Source: Rhodoblastus sp963710275
Lineage (GTDB): Bacteria > Pseudomonadota > Alphaproteobacteria > Rhizobiales > Beijerinckiaceae
NCBI GenBank assembly: GCA_963710275.1
Contig: CAVPZS010000007.1
Span: 62,001-126,000 of the forward strand
Reading direction: 5' to 3'
Length of the DNA: 64,000 bases
Shown in pieces: positions 56,615 to 64,000 of the stretch; the stretch's first letter is position 1; every line of letters starts with the position of its first letter. Under the pieces are notes generated by a model. It was not told the origin of the DNA and made no database searches. It worked only from the letters and a program-made list of their open reading frames with translations. A program made the translations under genes and the position numbers.

Positions 56615-57808
56615 CTAATAATGAACCTTATCGCGGGTGATAATGAGCGGGTCGTTCATTAGTTTTTCGGGTGCCGGATTACTGACGATCGCATGATATT
56701 TGTGCCCGGCGGGATTGTCCGACCAGGCCATGAAATACACCGCACGAGGATAGTCCTTCACGACTTCATGCAGCGCCGCGTCGAAATCGAACGCCCTGGC
56801 TTCTGCTGCGAGAGGGCCGAATTCCGCCAGCCCGAATGGTTTCCCCAACGCAACCATCGCCGAATAGCCGGGAATTGAATGGCTTGCCGCGTCCGGCAAA
56901 CCGTCCGGCGGCGTGAGCCGGTCGACATAAATATCAATGCCGGTAACGTCGACGTAGTCGGCACCTGGGTAATAATAGGTCGGCGACTGTTCGACACCCT
57001 TCCATTTCGGGAACACAGCTAGATGGGTTTGCGCATTCTGGGGAGAAAACACCCATAGCAGATTATTGAGTTTCTTTTCTTCGGTCATATAGCGGTACGT
57101 ATATCTCCACAGATCAACGAACTCAGTCTGGCTGGGAAATGCAGCCGTCTGTACGCCCCACCAGAACCAGTTTCCGTTGATTTCATGAAAGGGACGGAAC
57201 AGCACGACGACCCCCGCCGACTGAAGTGTTTGCAAATGTTCGGCCAAGGCGTCCATTTCCGACTTGAAATTGGCGCCGACCGGCGTCTCGGGCCGGACCA
57301 AGTCAGCCAATTGACCGGGAACGCAAGGACCGGGCACATTGCTACAGAAGCCGCCGCCGTCGTCATGAGGTTGATACCATGGATTTTTGGCGCTCCAGGT
57401 GAGCGTCACCAACCCACCCGCCTTCCATTGGTCAATGAGGATTTCGTCAAGACGCCTGTTTAGCTCGGCGTCGCCATTACTGGCGACAAAATAGTCTGAC
57501 CCTAGCAAGGCTGGCTCCTTGCCCGTAGTCTTGTAAAGATCCTCGACAAATAGCTCATGGGCATTCGGCCAGGCACCGGGACCGTTGAACCATTGGCCTG
57601 AAACAATGCCATGATTGCCCCCCTCGGAAAGTGACGCCAGATAACGCAAGACGGCCGCGCCTTTCGGAAGGATGTGGGGATTGCTCGCGCGCCCACCCGC
57701 CCGAACCTCGACAACAGGGGCCGAGCCAACGTCGACCTGCTCGGCATTCGTGCAAAGGGGCGCGGCCAACAGCCAGATGATAGTCAAGACGCAGACGGAT
57801 TTGTTCAT
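56615..57808 (-). CDS. Secreted glycoside hydrolase family 26 (beta-mannanase-like)
   Basis: A 397-residue protein with a signal peptide (MNKSVCVLTIIWLLAAPLCT, cleavage near NA-EQ). The GH26 catalytic acid/base is in VVVLFRPFHEINGNWFWWG and the nucleophile Glu in KPFGLAEFGPLA. Further marks are LVTLTWSAKNPWYQPHDDGG and the C-terminal YFMAWSDNPAGHKYH. GH26 enzymes cut beta-1,4-mannans or related glycans; in a biosynthetic locus it may trim the polymer during export. Confidence 0.88.
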   Translation of the reverse strand: MNKSVCVLTIIWLLAAPLCTNAEQVDVGSAPVVEVRAGGRASNPHILPKGAAVLRYLASLSEGGNHGIVSGQWFNGPGAWPNAHELFVEDLYKTTGKEPALLGSDYFVASNGDAELNRRLDEILIDQWKAGGLVTLTWSAKNPWYQPHDDGGGFCSNVPGPCVPGQLADLVRPETPVGANFKSEMDALAEHLQTLQSAGVVVLFRPFHEINGNWFWWGVQTAAFPSQTEFVDLWRYTYRYMTEEKKLNNLLWVFSPQNAQTHLAVFPKWKGVEQSPTYYYPGADYVDVTGIDIYVDRLTPPDGLPDAASHSIPGYSAMVALGKPFGLAEFGPLAAEARAFDFDAALHEVVKDYPRAVYFMAWSDNPAGHKYHAIVSNPAPEKLMNDPLIITRDKVHY

Positions 57809-57814
57809 ATATTG

Positions 57815-58717
57815 TCAATCCCGAACTATTACGCGGCCCTCTTGCGGCGTCACGCCAAAGTGGCGCTCAGTCCACGGCGCGAAAGCCTCTTGAAGCAATG
57901 GCAGAGGGTTTCTGTAGATTGGCTCCAGTTGCAGCTTTAGTGCCCGATAAACGATCTCCGGGCGATTGATGTTCATGCCTTCATGAACCTTGCCGCTCAA
58001 CAGATCCAGCGAAAGATCTTGCTCTGGCACCGTGATAAATTCATAGACCAGCGCCATCAACCGCCGCGGATCGCGGCGAATGTCATCATAATTGAGCAGC
58101 AAGAATTGCTCGGGGGGCACAAAGCGGAGCCACATCTAAATCGTCGCCGAATAATCGCATCGATCTCTGATGTCGGCCAGCTTCACCCACTCTGCCAATT
58201 CCTCATCGGACGCGCAATTCATGCCGTGACTTAGCAGCATCCGCATGTGTGACCATGCTCGGTCGATCGGGTCGCGCACCAAAAATATGATCTTGACTTC
58301 AGGGTTCAGCCTCAGCAGATGCTTGACGCCCTCCTCGGGCAAAAGCGCGTATTCGGGCGTAAATTCGCCCGCCTTTTGCTCCTCGTTGGCATGAGCAAAA
58401 ATACGCCCGTACCATTCGTCCGAGACGTCGTCGCGGACAACCGCAGTTAGTTCGGAGATTTTGCTCCAATCCGGACGCTGCCCACAAGAAAGCTTAGATA
58501 TATGCTCCAAAAGCGCTCCGGTTGCATGCTCATCCCGATGCCCTGGAATCCAAGACCTATGTGACGAAATATACAATTGATTGAAATATTGAATTTCCTT
58601 GACCTGCGGCGTCCATACACCTGGGTGTTGCCTAAGGATAAATTCAAGCCAAGTTGTTCCCGCCTTTTGAGAACCTATACAGACGAAATCAGGATAACGC
58701 AGTTTGTTTGTTAGCAT
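57815..58717 (-). pseudogene. Sulfotransferase with in-frame amber stop
   Basis: A PAPS-dependent sulfotransferase of 300 codons. The 5'-phosphosulfate loop is CIGSQKAGTTWLEFILRQHP, the 3'-phosphate site is IIFLVRDPIDRAWSHMRMLL, and the C-terminal GVTPQEGRVIVRD is present. A TAG at 58136-58138 interrupts the frame between CDYSATI and MWLRFVPPEQFLLLNYDDI, with no change of frame. Both halves are well conserved, so the stop is recent or a sequencing error. It sits between the GH26 and glf genes. Confidence 0.75.
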
Positions 58718-58760
58718 CGGAATTGAGTCCCCTCCACCTCAAATGAGGCATTACCTAAGC

Positions 58761-59972
58761 TCACGCGGCGCCGTCAATTCTGCTATCCTTCCAAGCTCCC
58801 TCGAATTGCTCGGAAAATTTGAGGGTTTCAAATGCTTTCAAGGCCGCTCCAATGGCCTGGTGCATGTCCCAATAACGATACGTGCCGAGTCTTCCGCCGA
58901 AATGCACATTTTTTTCTGCGTCGGCGCGCTGCTTGTAACGCAGGTACGTTTCCTTGTCCGCCTGCGTATCCACGGGATAATAAGGCTCGTCGCCCCGCCT
59001 AGCGAAACGCGAAAACTCGCGCGCGATGACCGTTCTGTCGGCAGGATAACAACGGTCCGGATTGAAATGGCGGAATTCCAGAATGCGAGTGAACGGCACA
59101 GCCTCGTCGGCATAATTCATGACTGCCACGCCCTGATAATCGCCGGTGAGCAGGGTTTCCTGCTCAAAGTCTATCGTGCGCCAATTCAGTTCGCCTTCGG
59201 CATAGTCAAAAGAACGATCGATGGGACCGGTATAAATAATCGGTAAATCCCGGCGAAGCAGCGGCTTGATATCGAAGAAATCGACGCCAAGCCTGACATC
59301 GATCAGCGGCTGGTCGAGCATGCGCTTGAAGATCGCCGTATAGCCATCGGCAGGCAATCCCTCGTAAAGATCGGAGAAATAACGGCTATCGAAGGTGTAC
59401 CGGACAGGAAGGCGCGTAATGATATCTTCGGGCAAATCGCGCGGATCGGTTTGCCACTGTTTCGCCGTGTAGCCACGAATGAACGCTTCGTACAGCGGGC
59501 GACCAATCAGCGAGATCGCCTTTTCCTCCAGATTACCAGGCAATCGCCCCCCGAGTTCAGTAGCCTGCTCCGCGATCAGCGCCTTGGCTTCGTCGGGCGA
59601 AAGACGACGGCCGAAAAACTGGCAGATCGTGCCGAGATTGATCGGCATGGCATAAACCTGTTCGCGACAGCTTGTGAAAACCCGGTGACGATAATCGGTG
59701 AATTCCGTGAAGCGACGAAGATATTTCCAGACGATCGGGTTCGAGGTATGAAAAAGGTGCGCACCATATTTGTGTACTTCGATGCCGGTATCGGGATCGT
59801 TCTCGGTATAGGCGTTCCCGCCAATATGCAGCCGACGGTCGATCAAAAGCACCCGCTTCCCGAGTTCGACCGCCATCCGTTCGGCGAGAGTCGCCCCGTA
59901 GAACCCAGCGCCTACGATCAGCAGATCGCAATTCCCGAGCGCGTCGCCGAGGCTGGCGCTAACTTCGTGCAT
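58761..59972 (-). CDS. glf: UDP-galactopyranose mutase Glf
   Basis: A flavoenzyme converting UDP-galactopyranose to UDP-galactofuranose. The FAD loop is DLLIVGAGFYGATLAERMAV. Further marks are RRLHIGGNAYTENDPDTGIE VHKYGAHLFHTSN, FIRGYTAKQWQTDPRDLP and GRLGTYRYWDMHQAIGAALK. The ATG at 59972 gives 403 residues. It implies galactofuranose in the glycan built by this locus. Confidence 0.95.
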   Translation of the reverse strand: MHEVSASLGDALGNCDLLIVGAGFYGATLAERMAVELGKRVLLIDRRLHIGGNAYTENDPDTGIEVHKYGAHLFHTSNPIVWKYLRRFTEFTDYRHRVFTSCREQVYAMPINLGTICQFFGRRLSPDEAKALIAEQATELGGRLPGNLEEKAISLIGRPLYEAFIRGYTAKQWQTDPRDLPEDIITRLPVRYTFDSRYFSDLYEGLPADGYTAIFKRMLDQPLIDVRLGVDFFDIKPLLRRDLPIIYTGPIDRSFDYAEGELNWRTIDFEQETLLTGDYQGVAVMNYADEAVPFTRILEFRHFNPDRCYPADRTVIAREFSRFARRGDEPYYPVDTQADKETYLRYKQRADAEKNVHFGGRLGTYRYWDMHQAIGAALKAFETLKFSEQFEGAWKDSRIDGAA

Positions 59973-60395
59973 CAATTTGGTTATCGCCTTTTCCGTAAAA
60001 TTTGGCCAATGTGTTCCAGCGTTTGCGCGTCGAGTACGCAAAAAGAATTACGGCGACATGGCGCCAAATGCAATTGCACCCCAGAACGGTTGACGAAAAT
60101 TTTGCCCAGATCGCAAACAAATTCATGCGGACACCGTCGCGCTGCTCCGAGGTTTCGACAGGATAAATTGAGGTTTACACAGGCGCTTCCGCTTGGGCGT
60201 GTTGCCGTGGTGGCACCGTTCTGTAAGCAATAGAAGAAATGGAAGCGCGCTTTTGGTCCCTGCGTGCGACACAGGAGCAGTTTGTCCGGCATTGCGGAAG
60301 GCTTGACCAACACTGGATTGTTTGAAGAAATGGGCCCGTGCCCGCGAGGCAGACCATCGCCGAGGCAGCAATCGAGTTTAAGCGGTATGGTGTGC
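59973..60395. other. Divergent intergenic region glf / TPR-GT32
   Basis: 423 bp between two divergent genes. It must hold both promoters. Open frames cross it on both strands, but their composition is not protein-like and I see no RNA gene or terminator. Confidence 0.6.
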
Positions 60396-63300
60396 ATGAA
60401 TTTTTCGCAAGAGACGACTCTGGCTCAGGAGGCACGGCAGAAGGGCGACCGCATTGCCGCTTTGGCGCATCTTCAAGCGGCGGCGGAGGCAGCGCCCGAC
60501 CACATCTGGCTTCTCTGCGAGATTGGCAATGAATTGCGGGAGCTCGGCCGCATCGACGCGGCCGAACGCGTTTTCGCGGACGCGGCAAAAAAGGCCCCGA
60601 ACCTGTGGGGCGGCTGGCGCGGCCTGGGCAGGGTTTGCCGCCAGACGGGGAGGCATGCAGAAGCGCTGGGCCATTTTCGCCGCGCTCTAGCGATCGAACC
60701 CGAAAATATCTGGCTTGCTTGGGATGTCGCCGAAGAGCTTCTGGAAACGGGCCAGAACGAAGAGGCGGAAAAGGCCTATCGACAAATTCTCAACAAGGAC
60801 GATCAGATTGGCTTGGCCTGGCGCGGCCTCGGGCTAATCGCTCGTCGCCGTGGCGACGGCGATCCGGCGCTGGGTTTTTTCCAACGCGCTTTGGCGCTCG
60901 ATCCGGCCGATCCTTGGCTGGCCTCCGAAGTCGCTGATCAGTTGCGGGCACTCGACCGTCTCGACGAGGCGGAAGCCGCCTATCGCCAGATTATCTCGGC
61001 GCATCAGAATGCCCTATTGGCCTGGCGCGGACTGGCGCTGCTCGCGCGCCGAAAAGGCGACCGGGTCGCTGCGCTTGAAGACATGGAAAAAGCGCTGGCC
61101 TGCGATCCGCAAAACATCGGAATCAAATGCGATCTCGGCGAGGATTTGCGGGAACTCGGGCGGTTCGACGAGGCGGAGAGCGTATATCGGGAAATACTGA
61201 CGGCCAAGCCGGACGCCGCTGACGCCTGGCGCGGTCTGGCCGTGCTCGCGCGCAAGAGAGGCGACCGGGCGCAAGCGCTGGAATTAATCAACGAGGCTTC
61301 GGCCCGCGCCCCCGGGAATGTCTGGCTTCGCTACGACCTTGTCGAGGAACTGCGTGAAAACGACCGTCTCGACGAAGCGGAAAGCGCCTGCCGCGAAATC
61401 ATCGCGAAAGAGCCCCGGCTTGCGCTAGCCTGGCGGGCGTTGGCGCTGATCGCCAGGAAGAAGGGCGACCACGCCGCGGCTTTGGCCCATTTCAAAGCCG
61501 CAGCCGAAATTGATCCCGCGCATTTCTGGACGCTCCAAGATGTTGCGGCCGAGTTGCGCGAACTGGGCCGGATGGACGAAGCCGAAGCCCTGCTGCGATC
61601 GCTGGTCGACAAGCGGCCTGAGTCGGCGTCCGTGCTGATGGCCTATGCCAACGCCGTTCGCCACAAGTCAACCGCCCGGCGAAATTCTAGCCCTGTTTGA
61701 AAAGGCCGCGGCGCTCGAACCCGGCGAATTTCACATCCAGCTCGCTCTGGCGAATGAATACATGCGGCAGTCCCGGCTGGACAAGGCTGAGGCCGTGTAT
61801 GACGCCCTGCTCGCGCGGGACGCCGATTGTTCGGCGGCGCTGTTCGGCAAAGGGCAGATCGCGCGCAAGAACGGACGCGGCGTCGACGCCCTGGCCTATT
61901 TTGAAATGGCGGCCAAATGCCCGTCGCCCGCGGATTCGGCGATAGTCGAACTTTCGAGGGAATGGGTCGACGCTGGCCGCATCGACGATGCGCGAAAACT
62001 GCTGTCGGACAGGATCGCCCAGCAGCCCCGGAATTGGTGGATGCGCATGCATCTGGCGGGGCTCGCCCGGATGACCGGCGATTACGCGACGGCCGCGGCG
62101 GCCTATGGCGAGATCGCCGCAGAAAATCCGCAATTTTTCCCGGCCAGAATAGAGCTGGCCGCGGAAGAACTGCGTCAAGGCCGACTGGAGCGGGCGCGGT
62201 CGCTGCTGGAGGCGATCCTTGGTGAAAATCCGCGCCATGTCGGCGCCATTGAAGCGCTCGCCAATATCGCCGAGCAGTTGGACGACGTGAACGAAGCGCT
62301 CGCGCTGCTCAAGACGGCGGTGGACGCCGAGCCCGACAATCTGCGGCGCCGCCTCAAATACGCCCGTCTGCTGGCGAAGGCTGGCGAGGTCAGGCAGGCC
62401 CGCGAGTTGCTGGAGCAGTTGCGGCGCGTCTATGGCCCCGAACCGGCGATCGCGGCGACGCAAGCCGAAATTCACAAGCAGCTTGGCGACTACCTTGAGG
62501 CGCAGCAAACGCTCGACGAGGCAAGCGCGCGTTTCCCCAGGGATTTTGGGCTATGGCGCCAGCGCGTGGCGATGCTGATTTTTCGAGGCGCGTTTGCAGA
62601 CGCCGCCGAGGCCCTGGGCCAGGCGCCGGCTTTCGGCAATCGGGAGCATGGCGCCGTGAGCCTGCTGCGTGGGCAGCTTGCCGCCGCCCAATGGCGTCAG
62701 GAAGACGCCGTCGACCATTTCGCGATGGCGCTGCGCCTCGATCCCGCGAGCCATTGGGTGAACGACAACGCCGCACGGGCGAACCTACTCCTTCTCGATC
62801 TCGAGGCGGCCGAAGCGCAGCTGGCGCTTTCGGTCAGCAATGACGCCGCACATCGCCTCAGACGAGGCGGAGCGTGGAAGGCCACGCAAACGATCGTCGG
62901 CCAGATCCTCGATGAATACAAGCTGGACCGCCGCGCGCTCGACCGCTTGCGTGAGGCGCAATCGGCCAAAGATCCCTCCGAGGCAGTCGCGAAAGTCGTG
63001 CTCGAATTTCCTGACTACACGGCGGCCGCGACCAGCCTTCTGTTCGCCTTGCGTCGCCAGCAACGCCTCGGTTTGCTCGACATTGGCCCGCGAAGCGGCC
63101 AGCGCGCGATCCCCGCACAAATCGCCCAATTCTGGGACAAGGAAATGCCACCGGACGTGGAGGCGCTTTGCCGCTCCTGGCGCGAAATGAATCCGACCTT
63201 CGCATACGTTTGCTTTTCGGACGAGACGGCGCGCAAATTCCTGGCCGAACGCGCGCCGCGGGAAACCTTGACGGCCTATCTTCGCGCCCGCGAGGCGGCG

Positions 63301-63783
63301 GGCAAAGCCGACCTGTTCCGGCTGGCCTATTTGTTCTACGAAGGCGGATATTATGTCGATGCGGACGATCGATGCGTGGCGCCTCTTTCGACCATCGATC
63401 CTGGCGACCGGGACTTGCTGCTCTACCAGGAAGACTGGGGCACGGCCGGAAATAATTTCATTGGGGCGAAGCCGAACCATCCCGTGATCGGCGCGGCGCT
63501 TCGTGGCGCCGTGGAGGCCCTCAACAGGGGCGACAACGAAATGGTCTGGCTCATGACCGGGCCCGGCCTGCTTACACGAAGTCTCGCGACATTCCTCGCC
63601 GCCGACGTTACGCAAGGATTGAGCAAGGTGATGCTCATGGAGCGCTACGAACTTTATCGTTCCGTCGCCATCCATTGTGCGACATCTTATAAATATACGA
63701 CAAAGCACTGGAGCCGCACCACGTTTCGAAGCGTCGTTGCCGCCAATCAGCCTAATCAAGCGGGTCATGGGAAGGCCGACTGA
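60396..63783 (+). CDS. TPR array fused to a C-terminal GT32-like glycosyltransferase (one frameshift)
   Basis: A protein of about 1,130 residues. Residues 80-420 hold five tandem units of 68 residues (for example WRGLGLIARRRGDGDPALGF), each a pair of TPR motifs. The frame breaks near 61670, after which more TPRs continue from ILALFEKAAALEPGEFHIQL. The last 250 residues carry IPAQIAQFWDKEMPPDVEAL, FRLAYLFYEGGYYVDADDRC with the DXD motif and MTGPGLLTRSLATFLA, a GT32 pattern. The start is 60396 or 60387. It probably glycosylates a surface glycan or protein with the TPR arm as a docking site. Confidence 0.8.
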
Positions 63784-63841
63784 GGAACTGGCCAATTCGC
63801 GCAAAGTCGATCAGACTGGCGCGGCTGGAGAAACCGCCGTC

Positions 63842-64000
63842 ATGACCAATGCCCCCTTTCTGCTGCGCAACGACGCCCACGGCGTCGCTACGCTGACCCT
63901 CAACCGTCCGCAGTCGCGCAACGGGCTGTCGCTGGGCATGTTGCAGGCGCTGAAAGCCGCGCTGGCCGAAATCGCCGCCGACGCCGCCGTGCGCGTGGTC
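63842..64000 (+). CDS. Enoyl-CoA hydratase/isomerase, N-terminal part (cut by window edge)
   Basis: The first 53 codons read MTNAPFLLRNDAHGVATLTL and NRPQSRNGLSLGMLQALKAA, the standard crotonase-fold opening. The oxyanion-hole and catalytic residues lie beyond the window. It could be the missing PAA hydratase PaaF or any other crotonase; not decidable here. Confidence 0.8.
   Translation, partial: MTNAPFLLRNDAHGVATLTLNRPQSRNGLSLGMLQALKAALAEIAADAAVRVV

Noticed and set aside
59981..60397. 138-codon minus-strand open frame between glf and the TPR-GT32 gene
   Set aside because: No ribosome-binding site, no domain and a Cys/His/Arg-rich composition; it overlaps the start of the TPR gene.

Overview
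The window is a GC-rich chromosomal segment from an alphaproteobacterium, most likely Hyphomicrobiales. Three things point there: the flagellar order flgE-flgK-flgL-flaF-flbT-flgD-fliQ-flhA with the alphaproteobacterial regulators FlaF and FlbT, a MucR/Ros regulator, and a nadABC operon behind NadQ-like operators. Genus cannot be fixed from sequence alone.

Layout. 1-6021 (minus): flagellar hook, junction and export genes. 6247-15000: mixed housekeeping genes, including a diguanylate cyclase with a degenerate receiver, a Pit phosphate transporter, a methyltransferase, an acyl-CoA ligase, an Rrf2 regulator, an AmpG-like MFS protein and phosphoglucomutase. 14928-22154: a GT-C-like membrane protein facing nadABC, then a TPR protein. 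22168-28269: three SnoaL-like paralogues, ilvC, an unusual NRAMP protein, yacG-maf-infA and a phasin-like protein. 28398-30490: tRNA-Phe followed by a 2 kb mini-island with an HNH-like toxin and a putative immunity gene, closed by a copy of the tRNA 3' end. 30703-34714: mucR, chrA, a multicopper oxidase remnant, a truncated arsC, acr3 and arsR. 34729-50286: aerobic phenylacetate (PAA) catabolism: paaZ, paaJ, paaG-I-K, paaABCDE and paaX, then an uncharacterised diiron protein, a flavin/[2Fe-2S] reductase and a TetR regulator. 50373-63783: a small secreted His-rich peptide and a surface-glycan locus (GT, GT2, GT32-like, GT61, GH26, sulfotransferase, UDP-galactopyranose mutase, a TPR-GT32 fusion). 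The window ends inside an enoyl-CoA hydratase gene.

How genes work together. PaaK makes phenylacetyl-CoA. PaaABCE with PaaD epoxidises it, PaaG isomerises it, PaaZ opens and oxidises the ring product, and PaaJ thiolyses 3-oxoadipyl-CoA. PaaF and PaaH are not in the window. The diiron protein, its reductase and paaX run head to tail into paaA. An ACAA..CGTTTTTTT..GTAAC motif occurs in front of both the diiron gene and paaA, so this unassigned diiron system is probably co-regulated with PAA catabolism. That is the most interesting lead here.

Caution. About 17 genes, including core ones (flgE, flgK, nadB, paaA, paaE, pit), are split by single-base frameshifts at places where both halves remain well conserved. 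This looks like residual indel error in the sequence rather than mass gene decay. I annotate these as single genes and state where the frame breaks.
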